This document shows, piece after piece, positions 44,936 to 57,495 of a stretch of DNA of 64,000 bases. The stretch comes from Knoxdaviesia capensis (Eukaryota; Ascomycota; Sordariomycetes; Microascales; Gondwanamycetaceae): positions 2,728,574 through 2,792,573 of the forward strand of contig LNGK01000005.1 of assembly GCA_001510575.1 (NCBI GenBank). The letters run 5' to 3'. A program made the translations under genes and the position numbers. The notes below the pieces were generated by a model. That model had not been told where the DNA came from and made no database searches. It saw only the letters and a list, made by a program, of their open reading frames with translations. Every line of letters starts with the position of its first letter. Position 1 is the stretch's first letter.

Positions 44936-46353
44936 CAACCGGTAGATCACGAGAATAACCCAAGTTCCAACAGACACGAAGGAAGGAACCTAAGGGAACA
45001 ACAAACCCTCCCCTACAGAACATCTCCGGGTTTTAGTGGCTTCGCTGGTGTCATCCTCTCGACTTTGACACCGATGTGGAAGTGTGTGGAGCCGCGACGA
45101 GGGGCCTACCTCGACGAGCTGAACTTTAAACAGGGCCCCTAAAGTGTGCTTTGACACGCTGCTGAAAAGCCGTCACTTGGAATATGGAGTAGTCTCTCCG
45201 GAGAGAGCTTGGGGTGGTGGCGACATCCTCTGATCCCGTAACCCTAATGCTGCTGGGCTCTTCAGATGTTGTTCCATTAAGGACAGACACACACCATCCA
45301 TATGTTGGACATGCTTACTCCTTCTTCTTCATATCATGGTACCATTCTTGTCCAACTGTCACTCAGACTGTATTCATTGTGTACTCTTCCTTTAGAGATA
45401 GGCTTCCTTTCTCAACCCCCTCTCTCTTCGTATCTTCTCATTATCCTCTTAGGGTTAGAGTGCTGATATGTCTCCCGTCATATTCCTTCTTCGCCAGTCT
45501 GACTTAGTAGTGGCTTAACCGTCTTCCAGCCACTATATTTAACTACTCTCTCATGCCCCCCCGTAGGGCCTTTAAAAGACGTGAAAGGCTTAAGGCAAAC
45601 CCCACAAAATCCAGGATGCTTTTTGTGGTTCATGTGGCCCAATCAGGAGAGTTGAATTGGCCTCAACCGTTTTTTTTCTTTCTAATTTCTCTCCCTAAAC
45701 CCTCTTCTCTTCTCTCATCTTCCTTTGTCTCTATGCCATATCATGTATATATAAGTAGTTCCGTCTGTTTCTTGATATATCCTTTCTTTTTCCCTGTTCT
45801 CCCTTCTCTCAATCTTTGTCTCGTGTCCGGTTTGTCCTTCCTTATAAGCTCCCTCTATCAAAGCTCAGCATATAACATCACCACATTGCATCATCTACTC
45901 TGACCTCCCTGGTCACTAAAATCCACGCAAGCCTGGGCGTACATCCATTGCACCCGGTTTGGTGTTTAAATCCTTGCTTGCATATTTCCTTCCAGGGTTC
46001 CTTACTGCTTCTATAATTTTTTCTCCTTCTCCTGCTTTCTTTTCCCCTCTCTAAAACCTTCATCCTGATCTTCATCTCTTCATCCTTCCCCCTCTCTCAC
46101 TGTCGCCTCATTCTGCGACATGTTCTTCTGAGTGTCATATTACTCTATTCGTATTTGACTATTCTTATTGATATTCATATTGCAACGTTTGACTCGGGTT
46201 GTGCTTGACTGTACGCTGATTCGACTCCCACGCATCGATATACAATCTCGACTTCAGCGTCTGGCCTACTACGAACACCTCTCCCACCACAACCCCAGTC
46301 TCGCTCGACAAACTCGGATAAGATCGTGGCGTCTCCTATCTCCCTATAAAGTC

Positions 46354-46374
46354 ATGCAATGGCTACGCCGTTGA
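46354..46374 (+). promoter_or_regulatory. six-codon upstream ORF overlapping the acyltransferase start
   Basis: ATG at 46354 (peptide M-Q-W-L-R-R, TGA 46372-46374) lies five bases before the main ATG at 46359 and in a different frame. The main ATG has the stronger context (G at -3, G at +4), so leaky scanning or selection of the second ATG is expected. Confidence 0.5.
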
Positions 46375-48890
46375 CCTCCGACTCAGCCTCCGGCGTTGGT
46401 GGCGTCAGCTCCAGCGCCGGAGACGCCCCCATCGCAAACCCCGCGGCCGAGGACTCGTCCCCGTCCAAGCCGCGCAAAGAACTGTATCCCATGGTGAACT
46501 GGAAATACGACCTCTTCTCGTGGTGCATGTCTATCCTGATCGATCTCTTCTTCCGTGAGGTTGCCCCGCGTGGATCGTGGAAGGTGCCGCGCTCCGGCCC
46601 GGTGCTATTTGTCGCAGCTCCCCACGCAAATCAGGTGAGTTTTGGCCGCTCATGTCTTGTCCGCAAGACAAAAGCCGCCTGTGGCACACTCTAACGGTTC
46701 TCTCTTTCTCCCTCGCTCCAGTTCGTCGACGGTATTATTCTTCAGCGAACCCTCCGTACCGAGGCTGGCCGCCGTGTGTCCCTCCTCATCGCCCAAAAGT
46801 CAGTCCACGGTTTTATTGGATGGGGCTCTCGACAGGCAGGCTCTGTTCCCGTCGGCCGGCCGCAGGACTCCGCAAAGCCCGCCACCGGCACCATCTACCT
46901 CCCCGACCCCATCGGCGACCCCACCCTCGTGCGCGGTGTCGGTACCCGCTTCGGAGAAGGCGAAGGCACCGTCGGTGGCCTCCTCTTCCTCCCCTCGGCG
47001 AAAAGACAATCCGGTGCTAGTATCGACATTGCCGAAATCATCTCGGCCGAGGAGATCCGCGTGCGCCGCGCCTTCAAGGGCAAGTTGGCGCTCCAGCAGC
47101 TTACCGGCCGCGACGACATTGACGCCAACGGAATCTTCACCAACCCGGACGTCCGCGGCTGCAAGCCTGGGTATATGGGCTCCAAGTTCAAGCTGGCGCC
47201 TCACATCGACCAAACCAAGGTTTATGAAGCCGTCTTCGACCGCCTTAAGGCTGGCGGCTGTGTCGGCATCTTCCCCGAGGGTGGTAGCCACGATCGCACC
47301 GAGCTGCTCCCGCTCAAGGCCGGAGTCGCCATCATGGCCCTCGGAGCCCTTGCCGAGGCCCCGAATTGCGGTCTCACCATTGTCCCCGTCGGCATGAACT
47401 ACTTCCACGCCCACAAGTTCCGCTCCCGCGCGGTCGTTGAGTTTGGCCCGCCCATCGCCATCTCCAGTAAGCTCGTGGAGATGTACAAGAACAACCAGCG
47501 CCGCGACGCCATTGGCCAGCTGCTCGACACCGTGTACCAGGCACTCAGCTCCGTCACCGTGTCGACGCCCGACTACGACACGCTCATGCTCATCCAGGCC
47601 GCCCGTCGCCTGTACAACCCCACCGGCAAGAAGCTGCCCCTTCCCGTGGTGGTCGAGCTAAACCGCCGCCTGGCGCTCGGCTACGAGCGCTACAAGGCCG
47701 ACGAGCGGATTATCGCCCTGCGCGACTCCGTGAAGGACTATAACCGCCAACTGCGCTATCTCAACCTCCGCGACCACCAGGTGCAGTATGCCAAGCTGTC
47801 ACTCCCCACTGTCATTGCGACGCTTGTCTTCCGTGTCATCAAGCTAGTGATCTTGTTCGTTGCCGTACTGCCGGGTCTCGTGCTCTTCTCGCCGGTGTTC
47901 ATCGCTACGAGGGTGATTAGCCACAAGAAGGCGCGCGAGGCGCTGGCCGCGTCGACCGTCAAGATTCAGGGCCGCGACGTCATGGCCACGTGGAAGCTGC
48001 TGGTGGCCCTGGCCATGGCGCCGACGCTGTATAACCTGTATTCGATCATCGTCACCGTCAAGGTGTACAAGGACCGGCTGTGGGGGTACGTGCCCGAGTG
48101 GGTGCCGCTGTTCGTGGTGTTCATTGCCGCGTGGGCCGTTATGGTCGCCATCACGTTCGCAAGCCTGCGCTTCGGCGAGGTCGGCATGGACATCTTCAAG
48201 TCGCTGCGGCCGCTGTTCCTGTGTCTGTTCCCGTCGTCCAACTACAACATCCAGAACCTGCGGGCGCGGCGCGCCGAGCTGAGCGACCAGGTTACGAAGC
48301 TGATCAACACGCTCGGGCCCGAGATGTTCCCCGACTTCGAGAAGACGCGGCTGGTGGCCGAGCCGCCCGTGGCCCCGGCCGCCGTGGCTGCCGCTGCCGC
48401 CGCCGCGCCTGCTCCCCGGCCACCCCGTCGCCGCGACAGCGAGCTATCGAGCACCGGCGACGCCGACACGCCGCCGGTGTTCTCGCGCCAACACACCATG
48501 TCGTCCAGCCGTGCCCTCCCGCGCAACGACTCATTCAGCAACATTGGCGGCGTGGGGATCTTCTCGACGCGACCGCCGTCGCGCAGCCGCAGCCGCAGCC
48601 GCAGCAGCTCATCCGCGGGCTTCGCGATGCACTCCTCGTCGTCGGCGGCGGTGAGCGGCTTTACCACGCTAGACTCGCAGGGCGGGTTCGATGAGGCCAG
48701 CCGGCGCATCCGCGAGGCCATGCGTCTGCGGCGGTCGCGCAGCGGGACCAGCAAGGCGGCGCTGTTGGGCGAGGAGGGCGGCGAGGAGGAGGACGAGGAC
48801 GAGGATGATGTTGAGGTGGTGGAGGTGGGCGATGCCGGCGAGGACGAGGAGGATGAGGTTGTGACGATGCGGAAGAAGAAACATATGTAA
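46359..48890 (+). CDS. glycerol-3-phosphate/dihydroxyacetone-phosphate acyltransferase (Sct1/Gpt2 family)
   Basis: Catalyses the first step of glycerolipid synthesis, acylating glycerol-3-phosphate at sn-1, at the endoplasmic reticulum. Two exons, 46359-46634 and 46722-48890, 814 residues. The acyltransferase motifs are visible: HANQFVD at residues 89-95 (the intron falls inside it), FPEGGSHD at 276-283, and IVPVGMNYF near 316. Hydrophobic segments follow near residues 455-490, 515-540 and 550-575, agreeing with the C-terminal membrane part of yeast Sct1 and Gpt2. The C-terminal region from about 590 is Ala/Pro/Ser/Arg-rich with an Arg-Ser repeat near 620-630 and an acidic Glu/Asp stretch near 685-705, likely a phosphorylated regulatory tail. 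Which of the two yeast paralogues it corresponds to cannot be told from the sequence, so I give no symbol. Confidence 0.95.
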
Positions 48891-50903
48891 GGGTGGGGCG
48901 TCCCCGTGTCCTTGCTCTTCTCGTTCGTTTAGTGTGTGTTTCGGTGAGCTGTTTCTTTGGCGTGTCTCAGCGTCCTTCTCGTAACGCTTCTCTTTCCCGT
49001 CAAAGCCCTTCGTCTGTCTTCCTCCTTCCTTCAAGCTTCTTCCTCGTCCCCTTCTGTCGCTCTGGTTCTCTGGCTGGTGGTTCTGTGTGCATGGATTCTT
49101 GTTCCTGCTTTCTCCTTCTGACGAATGATGGGTTTTGCTCTCTGTTTGTCTTTGTTTGCCGGTTGGGGGTGCATATTCCCAAGGTCGTCTTGCCCTGTTT
49201 TGCTCTTCGTGTTTTGATTTATTTTGCGAACCTAGCTTGCTGTCCTTTCTCATTCAATCGTCTGAGTTGGCACAGATGTATCGATATGCTTTTCGCTTGT
49301 CTTCTTCCTGTATTGTGCCGTTTTTAATGGACTCTCGGTTCCGCCTCCTTCTCGGCCGCGGAATATCTGGTGTGCGCTCATGTCTCCTAGTTTTCTGTCT
49401 CCCTCTTCTCTTATTGAATTATGATAAGCCCCTATTTTCTTCTCTCTTGCTTCATGTGTGTACTGTGTGCGGCCCGTGTATTTCTGTCTTGCTCATCTCC
49501 CAAGTCTGCTCCTGATGCAATTCTCATATGGTCTGCACTGTGCCGAGCCAACGTCAGTATTCCGGGGGAAGAGCATCTGCTGAACCGGATCGGTGTGAGG
49601 CTCCGGAATGAGTAGGGCTATAAGCCAATATTGTTTTCATCTTGAGTTTCAAGCCTGAACTTCGTATATGGATGACAATCTCATGTGTGGGATATAGGAG
49701 AAGTGATAGAGCAACCGCCCAGTGTGTAAGAGGGATACCCAGGATCTATATATGCAGAGACCATTCTGGACAGACTCTGGACGGGTCAGACCACAAACCT
49801 CAACAAATCCCCTCAACACGTCCCTCATCCACCCTCACTCAGGGTGCAATTCACGCTCTTTTATTGTTCCCTTCCCGCCCAACAAAGCTTGGTATAAGCC
49901 CCCGCGACCTCGGCTGGCCAATGCAAAAGCTTCCTTAACATAGGCGGATAAAAGGTGGGTTTGAGGGGGGAAGTGTGCCCAGGCTCAGGAACCTGATTCT
50001 CCGAATTTCACATGTGATAGTGCATAACAAGGCGTCTGGAGCTAATACCACGGGCACTATGAAAGCTTGTTTCGAGGCAGCCTCGGTGACAGGACAACAT
50101 GCCTTGGCAGGGCGTTTCTAGGCCACCGATCCTCGAACTACTCTTATATGGCTGTCCTCTGAGCTTTGACACGTTACATTGGATGCTCAATCTAGAGCCA
50201 CCCTTCTTTTACATGATGTTGCTTACAGTTAGGGTTAGGGTTTTCTTCACATGACGTATGCTTGGCCGAGAATGGCAGGAGCCACGCAAGCCAAGCATCA
50301 GGGTTCGGCGCGCGTGTTTGCAGCTTCGGCTTTTAGCGGTTGTGTTTTGTTAGTTAGTCCGCGCAACGTATTCGTCATCAGATCGAAATTTGCGTGCACG
50401 ACGCAGATAAAAGAGGATCTATCGCCGGGCCCGATATCACCGACTCGGCATTTCAAGCGTCCGTCTTATCCAAATGGGGACTGGAGGATCCTCAATGTCC
50501 TCTTATCAATGCTAGGATCAGGAGTTTTTCGGGTTTAGCTCTTAAGCCGAGTTTCAGTTCCCTAATCTGATCTTTCGTTGTATCTCTGTTTTGCCCACCA
50601 ACTTTTTTTTGGATCCCCTTGCTGGCCCGCTTAAAACCCAAACGATAGCAAAAACTCGACTGATGATGTCTGGCGGGAATTGAAAGGTCTAGATCGCTAT
50701 CAAGTGCAAGAAACGGCAATTGATAAGCGGCAAATTTCCTGATTTTTTCCATGTCCCTTATCCCATGGTTCTGAGCCTCGACACCACGTATTTTGCACTG
50801 AGAGCATAGACTACCATAATCCCAGGTCGCCTTTCCTTCGCTGCGCTTGAGTTTCTCTCCCTACACTTGCTCTTTCACCGCCTTTTACATCCAACTCGCA
50901 GCA
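48891..50903. other. intergenic region between acyltransferase and Apd1-like genes
   Basis: No gene supported. The first 600 bp are pyrimidine-rich and probably include the acyltransferase 3' UTR. A telomere-like tract lies at 50228-50243. The final 100 bp form the Apd1-like leader. Confidence 0.55.
50228..50243 (+). repeat. interstitial telomere-like tract
   Basis: Two perfect TTAGGG units within GTTAGGGTTAGGGTTTT, about 660 bp upstream of the Apd1-like gene. Confidence 0.7.
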
Positions 50904-52485
50904 ATGGCCTGCGACGCCGCCCAAACGAGCACCCCCGAGGTGCCTAAGCCCGCGGACTCTGAAGTCACCCGGCCGGCGCCTGCACAGGAAACGGCCGTGC
51001 CCGCGTCCCAGGATGTTGTCGTCCCTGGTCCTGCTCCGGTGGCGGCCGATGAAACCCCGGAGCCAACATCCCCGGTGCCCTCGACGGTGCCTCCCTCCCC
51101 GTTCCCCACCACTACCCCGTCGTCGCAGCCCCAGTCGTCACGAGCCCGTCTGACCCGCGGATTCAGCTCATTCCTGGACTCCGCGCGCAAGCTCTCCCTC
51201 GTCGACACGCTGATGAGCCCGCGATCTGCCATCTCATCGGCCATCGGCTCGCCGCGCGACACCCCGCCCCCACCCGGACCGGACGCGCTCGGACAGTTCA
51301 CCCAGAAGATCGCCACGGCCGGCGCGCTGTTCCCGACCACCTCGGCGGCGGTTGACGGCGAGGACTGCCTGCACGACTGCTCGTCGTGCACGATCAAGTA
51401 TCCGCGGTCGTTCCGCATCGACGAGGACGATGCGCTGTACGGGATGGTGAAGGGCTGGAGCACGCATGTGCTTGTGGCTACGGCCAAGGCCGACTGGGTG
51501 CGCGATGTGGCGGACGAGAGCGGGAGTGTCATGCAGGCCATTGAGAAGGTCGGAAAGCCTACGAACGGCGTAAGTACTTGCTGCCCCGCGTGAATGAGCA
51601 TCCATGCCAGGGTGATGTGGCTAACCGTGGGGGTTTCCATCCTGATAGCGCCTCATGCTCTCGGCCTCGAACATTCCCACGCCTTCGGGGATTCCCGACT
51701 ACTCCCAGCCCACCACTGTTCTCCTTCTCCCGGCGTTTACCATAATCGATCACGTGACCCCGGCGTCGGTCTCGGCGCTGATGGAGGAGTACATAAACAA
51801 AGCGCCAACGCCAACAGACCCGCTCGGCCCCATAACTCTCCCGAAGACCGTAGACAACCCTCTGTCGGCCCCACCTCGGTCCACCTCCGCTAAGAAAACG
51901 ATGGAAACCACCTCTACTTCGGCAACCGAATCCCCAGTGCCAGCAGTGCCCGTCGCCCCGCTGCTCTCACGTCGCGCCTGCCCGCACCGCGTCTTGATCC
52001 TGCTGTGCTCGCAAAAGACCCGCGATGCCCGCTGTGGCCAGAGTGCGCCGCTTCTGCGGCGCGAGCTCGAGCGCCACCTGCGGCCGCTGGGCCTGTACCG
52101 CGACCTGCACGACGAGCGGCCGGGCGGAGTCGGCATTTACTTCATCTCGCACGTCGGTGGCCACAAGTACTCGGCGAACATGATGGTGTACCGCCGGCCG
52201 GATGCGTTCGGGCTGGACGGGTCGAACACGCCTGGGTCGGCTCTCACGTCGTCGGTCGTATCAGCTGCGTTGGCGGCCGCTGCAGCGAAGCGCGGATCCG
52301 GCGGTGATACCGGCGGGGATGATCCGGATGATGTGGGTGCGGGTCAGTGCATGTGGATTGCGCGTGTCAAGCCGGAGGACTGTGAGAATATTGTTCGATA
52401 CACGGTTCTGCAGGGAAAGCTTCTCAAGCCGGACTCGCAGCTTCGGGGAGGGTTTGATAGGACGACCGGAAAGCTGAGTTGGTAG
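50904..52485 (+). CDS. apd1: Apd1-type thioredoxin-like [2Fe-2S] protein (sucrase/ferredoxin-like family)
   Basis: Cytosolic iron-sulfur protein of the Apd1/Aim32 family, whose cluster has two Cys and two His ligands; the yeast protein is linked to actin-patch distribution and redox stress. Two exons, 50904-51569 and 51649-52485, 500 residues. After a Pro/Thr/Ser-rich N-terminus of about 100 residues comes the family block DCSSCTIKYPRSFRID and STHVLVATAKADWVRDV. The C-terminal half has C342 and C351 (CSQKTRDARCG), followed by HVGGH with His390 and His394, the expected ligand set. The protein ends in K-L-S-W, so its last three residues fit the C-terminal [LIM]-[DES]-[WF] signal that directs clients to the cytosolic iron-sulfur targeting complex. 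ATG 50904 is the first ATG of the frame. A low-complexity insert lies near residues 270-325, and a Gly/Ala-rich one near 405-445. Confidence 0.92.
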
Positions 52486-54300
52486 TCCTCGGTGTTTGGC
52501 TGAACGAGGAACAATTACATGTAGAATCGTGATATATACAGACGTACCGACTTTTATATAATAATGGGGCTTTTATACCACCATCATTGATTCTAGAAGC
52601 TGTAATTGTTTGGTACGCGGGTCAGTGGTGATGGGGGTTATGCGTTCGGGTATAGGGTTAGCGCGCCAGTGGTAGCGGGACGGCAAACGGGAACGGTCTA
52701 TGGATGATCCCAGCACTGCCAAAAAAGTGTCCGTGGCTGAGATCTCGAAACGTGTGGCTTCGTTAAAAAAAAAAGAAAAAAAAAAAAAAGTCTTCTTCTG
52801 CCTATTGCTTGAAGCAATGCTTCCCTGCCTATCTGCTTGTTGTTCCATCTCATGCTGGGAGTTGAAAACAACGGTGAAGCTGCAAGGGCGTGAAATGAAA
52901 GGATCCGAGGAGGAAGTCATCCGGACCATTAGCCCTCACGATTTGTGGACAACGTGCATATATCACTTAATTGTTGCCATCGCGACTGCAAAAGAAACAA
53001 TTGTTAACCCCGTGTCGTGTCGTACGGGGCGTCGTGTTTGGCTCAACCTGCAGCTTCTCCACTCCATTAACCCGCATAACACTGGACCACCAGCGAAGAA
53101 AACAGAGGCGGAAATTCAACCAAATCTCGGAGATTGCAACCCGACGTGCAGCTGAGAACTGTGATACAAGTTACATCTGGGCTGTTGTTCACTTTAGGTT
53201 ATGGGGAAACCACGCAAAAAGAATGATAACACAACAATCCTTGCGTGTGTTGTCCTTGTGCTGTGTGATGACCAGGGACTCTGCTATCGCTTCTTCCCAC
53301 CCGCTGAAAAACTCCCCGGGGCAACAACAGTGCATCCATGAAAAAAGGCAACATCATCCTGGAATACGGGCTGGGGTTTTGAAGACAGCCCCTCACAGCC
53401 AAAACGTGCTTGAGGAGGAGAAAACAGGCCGTGAAGCTTGAAGACAGGAGAAATCACCGGGGAATAGATCGATAAGAACCGATACAGAGCTTATCGCCGC
53501 TTATCGACTTATCAGACCAAAGGTTTCTAGGCTGGATCGCCCCTTCCGCCAATCGTGAATCGCCGTGGGAGCAAGGGTTAAGGCATCGGTTGCTGCGACA
53601 ACCCCCACCATTGCAGATCAACTGTTGACTTTGTTGCACACCGCACAAAAAAGCGTGATGCACAAAATCATCAGTGCACACTTTGTATCACTTCACCACT
53701 CTTGTATTTTTCCGTTTGATTCACATTCCACCATCATCGATTTCGGTATACATCAACAGATATTCCCTGAAGAATTGATATTTACCATCTTGTTCTTGCT
53801 TTTTGTTTTCTCTTCATCTCTTCCCGCAAATCCCGAAATATATTTCTAGGGATCCTGCTTCATTTGTTTCTCACCCGTCTATTTCCACGTGTTTCATTGC
53901 TCACCACCGCTTATTTGGTTGCTTCAACCTTCGGTTGCTTTGTGTACGATCTGGCGGGGATCGTCAGACTATTGGCGGTTTTTGCTTCCTACATCTCCTG
54001 CTTTGCTTTTCTAGACAAACATCCTTTCTGCTTTTCGTTACAAGCGTTCTGTTTTCTTCTTCACGACGACTCGTTCTGTTTTCTGACCTCGACTGCTCAT
54101 CTTCGAGTCTGACGTCCGTCGAGGCTGCTCATTTACTGTCACGAAGGTTACGATATTTTGACTGGCTACGACAAAGACGACCCACGAGACAAACAACACC
54201 CAGTGTATCACCGAGACTCTAGTGATAAGCCCTACTGTGTCTCTTTATCACTCCTCCCCTCCATCCTCTCGTCTTCGGTGCTGTGAACCCTTTTAGAATT
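52486..54300. other. intergenic region and leader of the GBD/FH3 gene
   Basis: No gene supported. A-rich runs lie at 52767-52789. The last 600 bp are C/T-rich with several upstream ATGs, in keeping with a long leader. Confidence 0.55.
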
Positions 54301-57300
54301 ATGGCCACAGCCAACGAACAACCTTCCCAGCGCCCCAAATCATTCATATCGTTTATTCACCGCCGGAACAACTCCGATGGATCAGCCTTGACCTCACCCA
54401 CCGATCCGCCGTACCGCTCAAAGAACTCGAGCCAAGACCTGTCGATAGACATGAGCAAGGTCAACCAACAGTACTCAAACAACAATCCCTCTCCCCAATA
54501 CAGCATTGGGTATCCTCACGAGCTGCCGCCCCTCCCGCCATTGGCCACTGAACCTTCACCCGTCACAATGCAGAAGCACGGTCTGCCCATATTCTCCCAG
54601 CACTCGTCCGGGGCTCTCGGCGAGCTGCAGAACCAGCGAGAACAGCCGGTGTCTCGGTCACCCCGCAAGCAGACCCGCGAAGACGACCGGGCTTATGTGA
54701 CATCACATGATGATGCTCAGAACCGGGGCCGGTCTCCCACCAAGACAGCCTTCTCGGCGCTGTCACTGAAGTCCAAGACTGCAAAGGAGATGGCTGCCAA
54801 GCTGGCCCGGTCTCGGGATCCTTCTCCGACGAAGCCTAAGAAGACCAAGCCGTCAACCAATATTGCAGGACTGCTGTCACGGCCTAAGTCGTCCAAGAAC
54901 CTCCAAAAGCTTGACGTAGATGGCGTCTTGTCCAAGGGAGACAATCTGACCCGGAATAAGGAGAATCAGACACCCACTGACGTCCCATCCCCCTCTTTTG
55001 CCCCCCCGCCTCCGATATATGCTCAGTTCTGCAGCGACTCGTCCGCTCCCCAGTCACAGAACCCAAGATCATCCGACCCGGCCTTCGCCGGGAGTGACCA
55101 ATCCCGCATCGATAGCAGAAAGCCCCGTCCCCAGTCGTATCACCCAATGCATCCGGCGGCGCCTACCGGATTTGGCACTGCATCGAGCAGTGGCGAATCG
55201 TCAGGGCACGGTCGTCATGGAGGCCGAGTTCCTCCCAGTGGAACTGGCCATCTTCGATCCAAATCCGCTGATGTGTCCGCTACGGAGGTCACTATGAGTG
55301 CCCGTGAGATTGATGCTCACCTGGAGGCTCTCCTTGACCGACGCAACATCCCCGAAAACCAGCGGTACAAGATGCGAAGTCTGGCCGATTCCATCAAGAT
55401 GGAGTTTATCCGCCAGGATTGGGCCGAGATGCAGGGCTCAGTGGATCGTCCTGGTTCCAATGGCTCCGGAAAGGGGACCTCTTCCACTCCGACAACTTCC
55501 AACAACACAGCCAGCAGTGCCGGACCTGCGAAGGAAGAGGCCGCCACGAAACGGTCTCGCGGCCGAAGCTTCACACTGTCCCGGTCCAAGGCCGGCGGTA
55601 ACGGAACGGGAAGTAGCGCTAGCCCGACTAAGAAGCAGAAGAGCGACAGCACCCTCGGACGGCACTTCAGATCAAAATCCAGCGACAACGTGGCCGACTC
55701 CAACAAGACCGGCGCAAACGCGTATCTGGCTGCCAATTCATTATCAACAGGTGGTGGAAGCGGATCCGGCAATGGCAGCAGTTCCGGCGGCGGATTCCTG
55801 GCGAAGATCAAGCTTGGCCAGGGCCCCGCCGATTTTGTGGCATATCTGCGCAAAGGGCAGCAGCCGCAGGCGGTCGAGGTGGGCAAGCTGCACAAGCTGC
55901 GTCTGCTTCTCCGAAACGAGACGGTGGCCTGGACCGAAGACTTTATTCGCCAGGGCGGAATGGAGGAAATTGTCGGCTTATTGAGCCGAATCATGGAAGT
56001 TGAGTGGAGGTACGTTACTGTTACATTGTGTTCTCCTTGATTTTCTGTGCCCTTTTATATCCCGCACTGCTGCGTTTTCCATACGTTTTCTATGACATCC
56101 ACGGAGCATGCGATGTGGAATACCATGGGTCCATTTCCATGTACCTGTGCCCTCCCTCCTCACCGCACATCACTTTCTCTGCGTCGTCCTAGTTTTTTTT
56201 ATACTTTGAGTTCCCGTTTCCCTCTGAATGCACTGCACCCTTACCCCACAAGCCGTGTGGCCCCCCCTATTTGCTATTCGCTATTTCAGCCAGCTAATGA
56301 GAGATTGCCACGCAGGGAGGAACATGAGGATACGCTGCTCCATGAGACGCTACTTTGCCTCAAGGCTCTGTCAACCACGGCTCTGGCCTTGCAGTATCTT
56401 CACTCAATCCAGGACACGCTGTTCCCGAAGCTGCTTCACATGATCTTCGATCCGGAAAAGAAGGGGCCCAGCGAGTTCACCACCCGCAACATTGTAACGT
56501 CGGTGCTGTTTACGTATATCGAGTCGGCCTCGCCGGCAGAGCGCGTCCTTCGCGCCAAGAGCGTTCTGGGCCATCTGCGAGACCCCGAGCCAACCGAGGA
56601 GAAACGGCCGGTGGACTTTGTGCTGGAAATGCGGCGTGACCGGCCGTACCGGGTGTGGTGCAAAGAGGTGGTCAGCGTCACCAAGGAGGTGTTCTGGATC
56701 TTTCTCCACCACATCAACATTATCCCACTTCCGTCTGACAAGGGCTGTGCGGCCACGTCAACAATCCCCGTCAGTGCGTCCGCTGCAGCCAGCAACGGCG
56801 TCGGAATGGTGGGAGGAGCCGGGAAGGGGGCCAGTGGCAACGAGGCCGACGGCGGACCCCAGCAGCACCAAGTCCAGCACCAGCAGTTCGCTTACATGCA
56901 CAAGCACTTCCCGCCCGAGCGCCCTCCAGTGCCTGCTGCGCCATACGTGGGCGGCGTCGAATGGGAGGCCACCAACTACCTGGCGTCGCATGTCGACTTG
57001 ATGAATGCCATCATTGCCTGCACCCCGAGCCTGGAGCTGCGCAACAACCTGCGGCAGGCCTTGCGGATCTCCGGCTGGGAGCGGTGTATGGGCGGTAGTC
57101 TTCGCCTGTGCAAAGAGAAGTTCTATCCGGGTGTTCACGAGGCCCTCCGGACGTGGGTGGCCGCGGCCGATGCCGATGGGTGGGAGGTCCGGGACGTGCG
57201 ATACGGTCCACCCCCGGAAGTCAAGTCACCGAAAAAGGCGCCGGCCGGAAACGGAGGGCCCCCGGCGGCGGTGGGAGGAGGAGCAGGAGCAGCAGCACCA

Positions 57301-57495
57301 GCAGCGGGCCAGAAGAAGACTAACAACATCAAGGCCACCGAGCCGCCCCCAAAGCTTGATATGCCTCGCTTGGACCTAGGGCTTGGCTCCGGTGGGGCGT
57401 CGGGGATTACGGCGGGTGGAGGACACGGTGATAGGGCAGGCAAGGCCCCTGGTGCGGATGGTGGTCAGAAGAGCGATACATTCTGGCTCTCTTGA
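54301..57495 (+). CDS. formin-like GBD/FH3 protein without FH1-FH2
   Basis: Predicted Rho-GTPase-binding protein related to the regulatory half of formins. Two exons, 54301-56009 and 56316-57495, 962 residues. Residues 1-330 are Ser/Pro-rich and basic with many possible phosphorylation sites. The GTPase-binding segment starts near residue 332 (EIDAHLEALLDRRNIPENQ, then YKMRSLADSIKMEFI), as in fungal formins. A Gly/Ser/Lys-rich spacer leads to the armadillo-like FH3 part from about 499 (FLAKIKLGQGPADFVAYLR), including MEVEWREEHEDTLLHETLLC across the splice site. The protein then ends in Gly/Ala/Pro-rich sequence without an FH1 proline array or FH2 actin-nucleating domain. The intron is 306 bp, long for this window, but the residues joined by it match formins exactly. 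It could be an adaptor that reads Rho or Cdc42 without nucleating actin. Confidence 0.85.

Larger units (their letters stand above)
43716..46358. other. intergenic region and acyltransferase leader
   Basis: No gene supported. It contains the (CT)n microsatellite at 44528-44562, a hairpin-rich patch at 44776-44935 and a pyrimidine-rich leader from about 45.66 to 46.1 kb before the acyltransferase gene. Confidence 0.55.
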
